Source: DATELY01 sp035276085 (GTDB lineage Bacteria; Pseudomonadota; Gammaproteobacteria; Steroidobacterales; Steroidobacteraceae). Taken from it: 23,762 nt of DNA. A program made the position numbers and the translations under genes. The stretch is from positions 1 through 23,762 of the forward strand of contig DATELY010000197.1 of the NCBI GenBank assembly GCA_035276085.1, in the 5' to 3' direction. The notes below the pieces were generated by a model that was not told the origin of the DNA, did no database searches, and saw only the letters and a list, made by a program, of their open reading frames with translations. Numbering within the stretch: position 1 is the first letter of the stretch; each line of letters begins with the position of its first letter. Shown in pieces: positions 1 through 7,088 of this stretch.

Positions 1-124
1 GGTGTACGCGGCACGGCCGAATGTGTGCCGCAAATATCCGTATGCGAACACGTGCGGGTATTACAGTTTTCTGAAATTCGAGCGGATGCAGCAGGACGAC
101 GAGGAGTTCATCCCTTCAGCTTGA
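1..124 (+). CDS. C-terminal end of an unrecognised protein (partial)
   Basis: The reading frame is open from the left edge (first whole codon at base 2) and stops with TGA at 122-124, giving about 40 residues. The visible tail is rich in aromatic and charged residues, has two cysteines (in NVCRKYPY and NTCGYYSF) and ends in an acidic stretch DDEEFIPSA. I do not recognise the family. It reads on the same strand as the acyltransferase gene that follows, but a palindromic repeat lies between them, so common transcription is uncertain. It could be a false frame, although the codon choice looks ordinary for this window. Confidence 0.45.
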   Translation, partial: VYAARPNVCRKYPYANTCGYYSFLKFERMQQDDEEFIPSA

Positions 125-167
125 GCTAGTGAAACTGTAACAACTGATTGTGGACTGTCTGAGTGAG

Positions 168-243
168 CGGCCGGCTGGCGAGCTGGCTTGTTGGCCAGAA
201 GGTTTTGCCAGGGCTTCCGGCCAGCCGACCAGCAAGCCAGCAC
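168..243. repeat. Intergenic palindromic repeat, copy 1
   Basis: An imperfect hairpin lies between the partial gene and the acyltransferase gene. The outer arms are GCTGGCTTG (182-190) and CAAGCCAGC (233-241). The inner arms are TGGCCAGAAG (192-201) and CTTCCGGCCA (214-223, one mismatch), around a 12-base loop. The 16 bases at 223-238 are identical to 5052-5067 in copy 2. It could act as a transcription terminator or be a REP-like mobile palindrome. An upstream in-frame start at 163 would translate through the element, but that peptide is low-complexity and is unlikely to be real. Confidence 0.75.
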
Positions 244-294
244 GCGCAAGCCTCGGTATCGAATCAGCTATTACACGCCACTAGTGCGCATCGC

Positions 295-1848
295 ATGCTG
301 TTCAGCTCGCCGGAATTCATCTTCTGCTTCCTGCCGTGTGTGGCGCTCGGCTATGTGCTGTTGCAGCGGCATCTCTCCCAGGGCGCTGCGATGGTGTGGC
401 TCATCGCCGCATCGCTGTTCTTCTATGGCTGGTGGAATCCCAGGTATCTCTGGCTCATCGTCGGTCTGATTCTTGCGAACTTCGCGTTGGCGCGACGCAT
501 CCAGGCCACAGCACAACCGCGGCTGCGCAAAACGCTGTTGACCGGCGGTCTGGTCATGAACCTGGGCACGCTCGGGTACTACAAGTACACCGGCTTTCTG
601 CTCGGTAACCTCAACGCGGCGCTGGGCACGCACTGGTCGCTCGGTGCGATCGTGCTGCCGCTCGGCATCTCCTTCTTTACGTTCCAGAAGATCGCCTTCC
701 TGGTGGATACCTACCGCGGCCGCGTCGGGCGCGTCACGCTGCTGGACTTCGGTCTGTTCGTGTCTTTCTTCCCGCAGCTGATCGCCGGTCCCATCGTGCA
801 CCACGCCGAGATGGTGCCGCAGTTCAAGCGCGCGCATGAGCGGCGAGTGAACGCCGATGACATCGCCATCGGCGTGAGCGTGTTCTTCATGGGCTTGTTC
901 AAGAAGGCGGTGCTCGCCGATCCGCTGTCGGCCTACGCGGTCGCACCGGTGTTCAAAGCCGTCGCGGCCGGCCAGTCATTGACGTTCCTCGAAGCGTGGG
1001 GTGGCGTGCTCGGCTACACGTTGCAGCTGTACTTCGACTTCAGCGGTTATTGCGACATGGCCATCGGCGCCGCACGCCTGTTCGGCTTCAAGCTGCCCGC
1101 CAACTTCGATTCACCCTACAAGTCGGCGAGCATCATCGAATTCTGGCGGCGCTGGCACATGACGTTGGGCCGCTTCCTGCGCGACTATCTGTATATCGCA
1201 CTGGGGGGAAATCGCAGAGGCGACGCGCGTCGCTACGTGAATCTCTTTCTCACGATGCTGCTGGGAGGCATCTGGCACGGCGCGGGATGGACCTTCGTCA
1301 TCTGGGGCGCACTGCACGGGACGTACCTCATCGCCAATCATGGTTGGCGCGCGTTGCGGCAGCGCTGGCGCTGGCAGCCGGTACGTTCGCTGTGGACGCA
1401 GACGGTGAGCGTGGCGTTGACCTTCCTCGCCGTCGTAGTGGGTTGGGTGTTCTTCCGAGCGGAGTCCATCGACGATGCGCTACGCATTCTGCAGGCGATG
1501 GTCGGCATGAATGGCATCGTTCTGCCGCAAGCGCTACAGCAGCCGTTGCATGGACTGCTGGACGGCTGGGCGAGCTTCGCCAAGCAGCCGTATGGCAGCC
1601 TGCGGTCCTCCGAGCCACTGGTCTGGATCGTCGCGTTGCTGGCGGCGTGTTGGTTGCTGCCGAATGTGCAGCAGATCTTTGCCAGACAGCGGATCGTGCT
1701 GGACGACGATGTCTCCGCACCGACATTGCCCTGGCTGCGCTTCCAATACGACCTGCGCAGCGCGCTGGCGATCGGCATCGTCGTGATCACCTGTCTCCTG
1801 TACGTCCAGTCGAACCTCGCACAGGAGTTCCTGTACTTTGACTTCTAA
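295..1848 (+). CDS. MBOAT-family membrane O-acyltransferase (AlgI/PatA/DltB-like)
   Basis: A polytopic inner-membrane protein of 517 residues that most likely moves an acyl (acetyl) group across the membrane for attachment to an exported polysaccharide or cell-wall polymer. Family hallmarks are all present: the N-terminus MLFSSPEFIFCFLP, the block SFFPQLIAGPIVHHAEMVPQF-like near residues 160-180, YFDFSGYCDMAIGAARLFGF, FWRRWHMTLGRFLRDYLYI, and the catalytic-histidine motif GIWHGAGWTFVIWGALHG, with His328. I chose ATG 295 because its product begins exactly as AlgI proteins do. Starts upstream would add 44 residues encoded by the palindromic repeat. The next gene overlaps its end by 11 bases. 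No other alginate genes are present, so the acceptor polymer is unknown and the name algI is not justified. Confidence 0.93.
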   Translation: MLFSSPEFIFCFLPCVALGYVLLQRHLSQGAAMVWLIAASLFFYGWWNPRYLWLIVGLILANFALARRIQATAQPRLRKTLLTGGLVMNLGTLGYYKYTGFLLGNLNAALGTHWSLGAIVLPLGISFFTFQKIAFLVDTYRGRVGRVTLLDFGLFVSFFPQLIAGPIVHHAEMVPQFKRAHERRVNADDIAIGVSVFFMGLFKKAVLADPLSAYAVAPVFKAVAAGQSLTFLEAWGGVLGYTLQLYFDFSGYCDMAIGAARLFGFKLPANFDSPYKSASIIEFWRRWHMTLGRFLRDYLYIALGGNRRGDARRYVNLFLTMLLGGIWHGAGWTFVIWGALHGTYLIANHGWRALRQRWRWQPVRSLWTQTVSVALTFLAVVVGWVFFRAESIDDALRILQAMVGMNGIVLPQALQQPLHGLLDGWASFAKQPYGSLRSSEPLVWIVALLAACWLLPNVQQIFARQRIVLDDDVSAPTLPWLRFQYDLRSALAIGIVVITCLLYVQSNLAQEFLYFDF

Positions 1849-2896
1849 GCGGTACCTGGCGCTGGTCCTAGCGCTCGTCGTGAGCGTCGCGGGCTCCTTT
1901 ACGCTGTTCAACCTGGCGCAGGACGACTTCGGCTTGTTCTGGTCGCGGCAGGACAAGCGCATCTGGACGCTCGAGAAAACGACGAAGTATCTGCTGTCCT
2001 ATCGCTACATTCCCGAGCACTTCGAGGGCCTCTTGATCGGCCCGTCGTATTCGGACGGCTTCGTGAACACGAAGCAGCTCGACGGCTATCGCATCTACAA
2101 CCTGTCGATGGAAGGCGGCAACGCCACGGAGCTGAGGGCCGCCGCGGTCAACGCGATGGAGCGCGGGCACATGCGCTTCATCGTTATTTGTCTCTCCTCC
2201 TATCTCACCAAAGACCATGGCATGAAGGGTCCGCAGATCAACGCGAAGGAGTACTGGGGAAGCTTGTTTTCGTGGTTGCCGATCGAAATTCTGCGCGCAA
2301 AGTGGGAGGCTCGTCGTCATCCTGAGGCAGACCGCTATGTCGGCACGGAGTGGGGCGCCTCCCAGCCGCTGTCGCACCACATCGCGATCCCGTGGGACGA
2401 CTACATCCAGATGCAACTGAACGATCCGCTGCTGCCGCAGGTGGATCCGGTTGCGTATGACGATCTGAGAGCCATCGTAGCGACCGCGCATGCGCGGGGT
2501 GTGAAGGTGCTGGCGTACTTCTATCCGTACGATCACTGGCGTATTCGCCAGGCGGCGGCCAACGGCATGTGGCAGCGTTATCAGGCCGACATGCGAGCGC
2601 TGTTCGATCCCCGCACGGATGTGGTCGTCGACATGACCACCCCCGACTATATGGCCATGCGTTTCGATGTGGCCTGTTACACGGACGAGCATCTCAGCGC
2701 GGCGGGTGCGCAGCGCATGCTTGCGGAGTTGCAACGCCTGCTGGATGCGCACATTCGAGGTATCCCTCGAGTCCCGACCCTCAGGACCGTCGCACGCGTG
2801 TGCGCACCGTCTCGAGAAGCATCTGGATTCGATCGTGCGCCGGACGCGCTCGCGACGGAGTTGCGTTCGCTCACGGCGGCACGAGCGGGCGGTTAG
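1838..2896 (+). CDS. SGNH-hydrolase-like partner of the MBOAT acyltransferase
   Basis: A 352-residue protein with one N-terminal hydrophobic segment (about residues 5-25), predicted to be an anchor or uncleaved signal that places the rest in the periplasm. It begins with TTG inside the end of the acyltransferase gene, preceded by AGGAG at 1823-1827. Weak SGNH features are visible: LLIGPSYSDGF puts a candidate nucleophile at Ser70, YNLSMEGGNATEL resembles block II, and TDEHLSAAGAQRML near residues 282-295 has Asp283 and His285 in the arrangement expected of the catalytic Asp/His block. MBOAT proteins are commonly paired with such AlgJ/AlgX- or PatB-like proteins that deliver the acyl group to the polymer. 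The last 50 residues are Arg/Ala-rich and look unstructured. The assignment rests on motifs and neighbourhood, not on clear overall similarity. Confidence 0.75.
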   Translation: MTSKRYLALVLALVVSVAGSFTLFNLAQDDFGLFWSRQDKRIWTLEKTTKYLLSYRYIPEHFEGLLIGPSYSDGFVNTKQLDGYRIYNLSMEGGNATELRAAAVNAMERGHMRFIVICLSSYLTKDHGMKGPQINAKEYWGSLFSWLPIEILRAKWEARRHPEADRYVGTEWGASQPLSHHIAIPWDDYIQMQLNDPLLPQVDPVAYDDLRAIVATAHARGVKVLAYFYPYDHWRIRQAAANGMWQRYQADMRALFDPRTDVVVDMTTPDYMAMRFDVACYTDEHLSAAGAQRMLAELQRLLDAHIRGIPRVPTLRTVARVCAPSREASGFDRAPDALATELRSLTAARAGG

Positions 2897-2970
2897 CCCG
2901 CGACGCAGCGGCACTTGCATGCCCGCCATCGAACGCGCAATCCTGTGCGCAGTGACATCGGGAGAACTGC

Positions 2971-3441
2971 ATGAACATCGACATTGGCATCAGTGAGAAA
3001 GACCGCATCGAGATCGCCTCCGGCCTGGGGAAATTGCTGGCCGACACGTACACGCTCTATTTGAAGACACACAACTTTCATTGGAATGTCACGGGGCCGA
3101 TGTTCCAGACGCTCCATCTCATGTTCGAGACGCAGTACAACGAGCTGGCACTGGCCGTCGACGCCATCGCTGAACGCATCCGCTCGTTGGGCGCGCCCGC
3201 ACCCGGCACGTACGCGGAGTTCGCGCGCTTGAGCTCGATCAAGGAAACGAGCGGTGTGCCGAAGGCCGATGAAATGATTCGCTTGCTCGTCGAAGGACAG
3301 GAAGCAGTAGTACGCACGGCGCGCTCTTTGTTTCCGGTCGTCGAGAAGGCCAGCGATGAAGCAACGGCGGATTTGTTGACGCAGCGCATCCAATTGCATG
3401 AGAAGACCGCCTGGATGCTGCGGAGCTTGCTGGAAAAGTAG
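2971..3441 (+). CDS. dps: Dps-family DNA starvation/stationary-phase protection protein
   Basis: A 156-residue ferritin-like protein, the usual Dps length. Dps forms a cytoplasmic dodecamer that oxidises Fe(II), often using hydrogen peroxide, stores the iron and protects DNA. The ferroxidase signature is complete: His37 in NFHWNV, His49 and Glu53 in FQTLHLMFETQYNEL, and Asp64 and Glu68 in AVDAIAERI, followed by the typical RSLG turn. The N-terminal tail is short and has few lysines, so tight DNA binding through a Lys-rich tail is not evident. GGGAG at 2960-2964 lies six bases before the ATG. It stands alone, 74 bases after the SGNH-like gene and before the repeat cluster. A Dps next to envelope and stress-signalling genes suits a stationary-phase or oxidative-stress role, but no OxyR or sigma-S site could be identified. 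Confidence 0.95.
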   Translation: MNIDIGISEKDRIEIASGLGKLLADTYTLYLKTHNFHWNVTGPMFQTLHLMFETQYNELALAVDAIAERIRSLGAPAPGTYAEFARLSSIKETSGVPKADEMIRLLVEGQEAVVRTARSLFPVVEKASDEATADLLTQRIQLHEKTAWMLRSLLEK

Positions 3442-3468
3442 AAGTTGATTGCCGAAAATTGAAATTTG

Positions 3469-3509
3469 CGTCCCTTCCCTTGCGAAGCGGGGGAAGGACA
3501 GGATGGGGG
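3469..3509 (+). repeat. Dispersed intergenic repeat, copy A1
   Basis: A 41-base element just after dps, beginning CGTCCCTTCCCTTGCGAAGC. It folds as CCTTCCC...GGGGAAGG with a purine-rich tail GACAGGATGGGGG. Its exact reverse complement is found at 23376-23416, some 20 kb away, and a related, interrupted copy lies at 23241-23343. It could serve as the terminator of dps. Confidence 0.85.
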
Positions 3510-3516
3510 CTGCTCA

Positions 3517-3667
3517 TCGAGCGCATCGCTCTCTCAAACGCCCCCCACCCTATCCCTCCCCCGCTGCCGCAGGGGAGGGGACTGAGCCCACGACTCTTCG
3601 AGCGCATCGCTCTCTCAAACGCCCCCACCCTAACCCTCCCCCGCTGCCGCAGGGGAGGGGACGGAGC
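3517..3667 (+). repeat. Two tandem copies of a ~70-base hairpin repeat
   Basis: Two nearly identical units at 3517-3587 and 3598-3667 (period 81 or 80 bases) start with TCGAGCGCATCGCTCTCTCA and end in a C-rich/G-rich hairpin. The stem arms are CCCTCCCC and GGGGAGGG, at 3554-3561/3572-3579 and 3634-3641/3652-3659. The units differ by a few substitutions and one C. Together with the element at 3469 they fill most of the dps-to-ATP-grasp intergenic region (3442-3813), in which I see no credible gene. Such C-rich palindromes are common dispersed intergenic repeats in G+C-rich proteobacteria. Two copies with no unique spacers do not make a CRISPR array. Confidence 0.85.
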
Positions 3668-3754
3668 GACTGCAAGGGAAGGACTGAGCAGCGACTCCAT
3701 CCAGCGACACGGAACCGGACGCACAACGCGCGCGTCGTTGACCGCACGATACGA

Positions 3755-3785
3755 ACACCGCCGCTGAGCACACAGCAGGCGGTGT
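3755..3785 (+). terminator. Strong hairpin before the ATP-grasp gene, terminator or leader structure
   Basis: ACACCGCC (3755-3762) pairs with GGCGGTGT (3778-3785), and GCTG (3763-3766) pairs with CAGC (3773-3776), with one bulged A and a six-base loop. A pyrimidine-rich run, CGTCCTTTTCTC, follows. The hairpin ends 28 bases before the ATG at 3814, so it could end upstream transcription or act as an attenuator in the leader of the next gene. No promoter could be placed securely on either side of it. Confidence 0.55.
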
Positions 3786-3813
3786 CGTCCTTTTCTCGGG
3801 TAAGGGGAGTCAA

Positions 3814-4968
3814 ATGCGGGGCAAGGCGAAGGCGCGACGCGCACTCGAACTCGGGGTCAAAGCGGCCCGCCAGGTAACGGCGCTCACCTTCGGTCGCAAA
3901 TTGACGCGGCCCTACTGGCCGACGGAGCCCCGCAAGAGTCGAATGCGCATCGGCGGTGAGTTGCTGTGGTGGTTCGCGCGCCATGGCGAAGTGAACCACT
4001 ACTACTACGTGTATGGCCTCGATCGTAAACGGCATGGTCGTCAGGACATCCTGCCGTACCGCGTCTTTCGCAAGATCCGCAACTCACGGAACCTCAGAAC
4101 CGGCCGCGCCTATAACTACGTCTGCGTGTTGCGCGACAAATTCCTGTTCGCGCAACTCGTGTCCAGCTTGGGATTGGCGACACCGAAACCCTTCGCATTG
4201 CTGGATGCCAACAGCGTGACCTGGCTCGATCGCAACGAAACCCTGCCGCTGGCCACCGTGTTCTCGTCCGCGACACCGACGTTGACCGGTTTCTGCAAAC
4301 CCCTCGACGGTATCCAAGGCGAAGGTGCATTTCCTTTGCGCCTGGCGGAGGGCAGGGCGTGGGTCCGCGGTGAAGAGATCGCGTATGAGCAGTTGCGAGC
4401 GCGTCTGCGCGGGCGCTACTTACTGCAACAGCGCATCGAGCAACATCCTGCGCTGGCCGCGTTGAATGCCAGCTCGGTCAATACCGTGCGGCTGATTACG
4501 TTCTGCAATGAAGGTCGCTCGACGGTGTTCTCGGGCGCGTTGCGCATCGGCACGGCCGGTCACAGCGTCGACAACTGGGCGGCGGGCGGTCTGATCGTCG
4601 GTATCGATCTGAAGTCGGGCACGCTGCGCGGGGAGGGTTTCTTCAAGCCCGGCTACGGCGGGCGAGTGGCCCGGCATCCCGATAGCGGCATTCGTTTCAG
4701 CGGCTATGCGATTCCGCATTTCCAGGCGGCCGTGCAACTCGTCACGCGGCTGCATGAGCAGCTCCGTGGCATCCACTCGATCGGCTGGGATGTCGCCATC
4801 TGTCAGGATGGCCCGGTCGTGATCGAAGGCAACGACGATTGGGAAGGCGGCATTCCGATGGTGCTCGAACGCGACTTCAAACGACGTTTCTTGCAGATGT
4901 ATGGGCGCGAGAGGCGGGTTGCTGGGCATGCGGCGCGGCCAGAGCTGGTGTTGCCGAGTAGGTTGTGA
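3814..4968 (+). CDS. Sugar-transfer-associated ATP-grasp protein
   Basis: A 384-residue soluble protein. Its C-terminal two-thirds match the ATP-grasp fold of the family usually annotated as sugar-transfer-associated ATP-grasp or alpha-L-glutamate-ligase-related. Visible landmarks are DKFLFAQLVSSLGLATPKPF (start of the fold, about residues 108-127), FCKPLDGIQGEGAF (ATP-binding lysine and flexible loop, about 161-174), SVNTVRLITFCNEG (about 222-235), and IGWDVAICQDGPVVIEGNDD, whose Asp/Glu/Asn residues are placed to bind Mg-ATP. Such enzymes form amide-type bonds by an acyl-phosphate route and occur in surface-polysaccharide loci, but this one has no glycosyltransferase neighbour, so the substrate is unknown. 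AAGGGGAG at 3802-3809 precedes the ATG. The basic N-terminal ~50 residues have no clear counterpart. It is convergent with the receptor gene. Confidence 0.85.
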   Translation: MRGKAKARRALELGVKAARQVTALTFGRKLTRPYWPTEPRKSRMRIGGELLWWFARHGEVNHYYYVYGLDRKRHGRQDILPYRVFRKIRNSRNLRTGRAYNYVCVLRDKFLFAQLVSSLGLATPKPFALLDANSVTWLDRNETLPLATVFSSATPTLTGFCKPLDGIQGEGAFPLRLAEGRAWVRGEEIAYEQLRARLRGRYLLQQRIEQHPALAALNASSVNTVRLITFCNEGRSTVFSGALRIGTAGHSVDNWAAGGLIVGIDLKSGTLRGEGFFKPGYGGRVARHPDSGIRFSGYAIPHFQAAVQLVTRLHEQLRGIHSIGWDVAICQDGPVVIEGNDDWEGGIPMVLERDFKRRFLQMYGRERRVAGHAARPELVLPSRL

Positions 4969-4984
4969 GGGCGAGCAGCGGGTT

Positions 4985-5067
4985 GGTCGGCTGGCTTGCT
5001 GGTCTGCTGGCCAGAAGTTGCAAAGCCTTCTGGCCAGCAAGCCACCCGACTAGCCGACCAGCAAGCC
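4985..5067. repeat. Intergenic palindromic repeat, copy 2, likely two-way terminator
   Basis: A long hairpin between two convergent genes. The inner stem TGCTGGCCAGAAG (5005-5017) pairs perfectly with CTTCTGGCCAGCA (5027-5039) around a nine-base loop. The outer arms GGTCGGCT (4985-4992) and AGCCGACC (5052-5059) extend it. An alternative pairing joins GGCTTGCTGGTC (4993-5004) with GACCAGCAAGCC (5056-5067). It shares 16 identical bases with copy 1 at 223-238. It ends one base before the stop codon of the TonB-dependent receptor gene, so it probably forms in both convergent transcripts. Confidence 0.85.
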
Positions 5068-5068
5068 C

Positions 5069-7075
5069 CTAAAACGTCCACGTCACCTTCGCGTACGCGC
5101 TGCGCTCGATCTCGCCGCGATCCGCTGGCTCGCCGAATTCAGTGTGGCGGTCGTGCAGGAGATTGCGGCCGACCAGCGCGAACTCGAGCCGTTCCAGCGC
5201 TCGCCACGCTACGCGGACATCCAGCTCGGAGTAGCCGTCGATGCCGCTGCCGTCGACGATCTGCGGTATGCGCTCGATGTCGCTCGAATGACGCCACTGA
5301 GCATCCAGCTGCCAACCCGCGGGCAGGGTCCAGAGCGAGCGCAGGGCGAATTGATGCTTGGGTGTTGAGCCTTCGAGAAAGGCGGCTCGATTCAGATCGA
5401 GACCCGACGGGTCCAGATCCAGATCCACGTACGTGTAACTGGCCGTCAGGCGCAGCGAAGACAGAGGCGCGTACGTCAACAGCGTCTCCAGTCCCCGTGC
5501 GAAGCCATCCATTCGATTCTCGTTCCTGAGTGGCACGACGACGCGGCCGGAGGGTTCCGCAAACGGCGCATCAAACTCCAACGTCGCCAGCTTGTCGTAG
5601 CTGTTGTAGAACGCGGCCGTGTCGATGAACAGATCATCGCGTGCCTGCCAGCGATAGCCGAGCTCGTAGGCGAGCAGCTCTTCCGCATCGAAGTCATCGT
5701 TACCCAACAATCGGGCCACGGGATTCCCGGACGGATCGGTGACGTCCACTGCGATGTCGCGCTCGATACGCGTGGGCACACGCACGGCGCGCGAAACGGC
5801 AGCCCACAGCATGTGAGTGGCGGCCAGGTGCCATGCCGCGCGGATGCTCGGCTGGATCTCGAAGCCGCTGAAGTCGTTGTGTTCGAGCTTGCTGCCGAAG
5901 GTGACGTGCAGCGCCTCGCTGAGCGCGATCTCATCCTGCACGAAGCCGCTGATCAGATCGTCCGTGGCGCCGCGCGGCTCGAGTGCGAAGATGCCCTTGC
6001 CCACGTTGCGATTGTCCATCGTGCGATAGTTCACGCCCCACACGATGTCGTGTCGCGCCGCGAGCGGGAAATGATGCTGGAAGTCGACGTCGATCGTATC
6101 CAGGCGATCGTCGTAGCTGGGATCCTCGCGGCGCGTGTGATCGTAGTACACGCGCAATTGCAGATCGGATCCGTCACCGAGGAGGCGTTGCCACCGTCCC
6201 AGAATATTGCCGCCGCGAAGATCGGCCTCGAGGTCGCCCGTGGGTCCGGGGCGGCCGAGGACGTTGATCGATGGCGCGTGATGTCCGACCTCGCCGCGGT
6301 AGATGTCACCTTGCAGCGTCACGCTGTCGCGTTCGTTCAACTGCCAGTCCGCCCGCAGGCCGAAGCGCGAGGTGTGCCAATCGTCATCGCTCTGCGCCGC
6401 CGGATTGATCGTGCCATCTTGATCGACGTACTTGCCGAAGACGCGGAAATACCCGTCTTCGGCGAACTGAGCACCGTAGCGCGCGCCGACGAGCGTTTGC
6501 AGTTCATCGCCCGCCGCAGCCTCGACGTAAGGGCCCTGCGTGTCCCTGGCGTTTTTCGTCTGGATGTTGATGACGCCATTGACGGCGTTCGATCCCCATT
6601 GCGTGGCGCCGGGGCCGCGAATCACTTCGATGCGCTCGATGTCGGCCAGCAGGTAGTCCTGCGCATCCCAGAACACGCCCGAATAGAGGGGCGTGTAGAC
6701 GCTGCGGCTGTCCGTCAGCACCAGCAGCTTCTCCGAGTTCACGCTGCTGAAGCCGCGCGAGCTGATGGCCCATTCATTGGCATTGATCTGCGCCACATGC
6801 AGTCCCGGAACGCCGCGCAAGGTCTCGGGCAATGTGGTCGCGCCGGAACGCTGGATATCTTCGCTCGTGAGCACGGCGATCGCGGCGGGGGCAGCGCGCA
6901 ACTGCTCTTGCTTGCGGGAAACGGAGGTCACTTCGACATCGAGCAGCTCTTCGAAGCTCAAATGCTTCAGGTCCCGGGCTGAAGCCAGGGTTTGCGCTGC
7001 GACGGGCCGATCGAACAGACAAAGGCTCGCGACACCCGCGTGCAGCAACACCTGCAGTGCCCGCCGAGCGCACAT
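5069..7075 (-). CDS. TonB-dependent outer-membrane receptor
   Basis: A 668-residue outer-membrane beta-barrel with an N-terminal plug, which would import an unidentified ligand using TonB-ExbBD energy. I chose the ATG at 7075 because it lies 13 bases after the stop of the preceding gene and gives a normal signal peptide (MCARRALQVLLHAGVASLCL, then cleavage near PVAAQ). A longer start at 7162 would add 29 residues overlapping that gene. The plug is clear: SFEELLDVEVTSVSRKQEQL, IAVLTSEDIQRSGATTLPET, LRGVPGLHVAQINANEWAIS, SRGF, and IERIEVIRGPGATQWGSNAV with NGVINI. The protein ends in an aromatic residue (VTWTF), as barrels do. This plug subtype often accompanies YfiR-like proteins and sensor kinases. 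It is the last gene of the operon. No N-terminal signalling extension of the FecA type is seen. Confidence 0.94.
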   Translation of the reverse strand: MCARRALQVLLHAGVASLCLFDRPVAAQTLASARDLKHLSFEELLDVEVTSVSRKQEQLRAAPAAIAVLTSEDIQRSGATTLPETLRGVPGLHVAQINANEWAISSRGFSSVNSEKLLVLTDSRSVYTPLYSGVFWDAQDYLLADIERIEVIRGPGATQWGSNAVNGVINIQTKNARDTQGPYVEAAAGDELQTLVGARYGAQFAEDGYFRVFGKYVDQDGTINPAAQSDDDWHTSRFGLRADWQLNERDSVTLQGDIYRGEVGHHAPSINVLGRPGPTGDLEADLRGGNILGRWQRLLGDGSDLQLRVYYDHTRREDPSYDDRLDTIDVDFQHHFPLAARHDIVWGVNYRTMDNRNVGKGIFALEPRGATDDLISGFVQDEIALSEALHVTFGSKLEHNDFSGFEIQPSIRAAWHLAATHMLWAAVSRAVRVPTRIERDIAVDVTDPSGNPVARLLGNDDFDAEELLAYELGYRWQARDDLFIDTAAFYNSYDKLATLEFDAPFAEPSGRVVVPLRNENRMDGFARGLETLLTYAPLSSLRLTASYTYVDLDLDPSGLDLNRAAFLEGSTPKHQFALRSLWTLPAGWQLDAQWRHSSDIERIPQIVDGSGIDGYSELDVRVAWRALERLEFALVGRNLLHDRHTEFGEPADRGEIERSAYAKVTWTF

Positions 7076-7088
7076 GCCTGCCGGGAAG

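Noticed and set aside
163..294. N-terminal extension of the acyltransferase from an upstream start at 163
   Set aside because: These 44 codons are encoded by the palindromic repeat, and AlgI-type proteins begin at the MLFSSPEF sequence encoded from 295.
1868..2929. 353-codon - strand frame opposite the SGNH-like gene
   Set aside because: The + strand gene overlaps the acyltransferase gene as a normal partner and has a membrane segment and SGNH-like blocks. The opposite frame is Arg/His-rich antisense.
3517..3667. Possible CRISPR array
   Set aside because: Only two units of ~70 bases occur, separated by about 10 bases, with no unique spacers and no cas genes.
3738..3766. Sigma-70 promoter before the ATP-grasp gene (TTGACC at 3738-3743)
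   Set aside because: No TATAAT-like hexamer lies 16-18 bases downstream; that position is inside the hairpin and reads CCGCTG.
3449..3877. Open frames across the dps-to-ATP-grasp intergenic region on both strands
   Set aside because: Their codons come from tandem palindromic repeats, giving Pro/Arg/Gly-rich repeated peptides. Nothing suggests translation.
5813..6982. Long + strand open frame opposite the TonB-dependent receptor
   Set aside because: The opposite strand encodes a complete receptor with plug motifs. The + strand peptide is rich in Arg, Ala, Val and Asp with no family features, as expected of an antisense frame in G+C-rich DNA.
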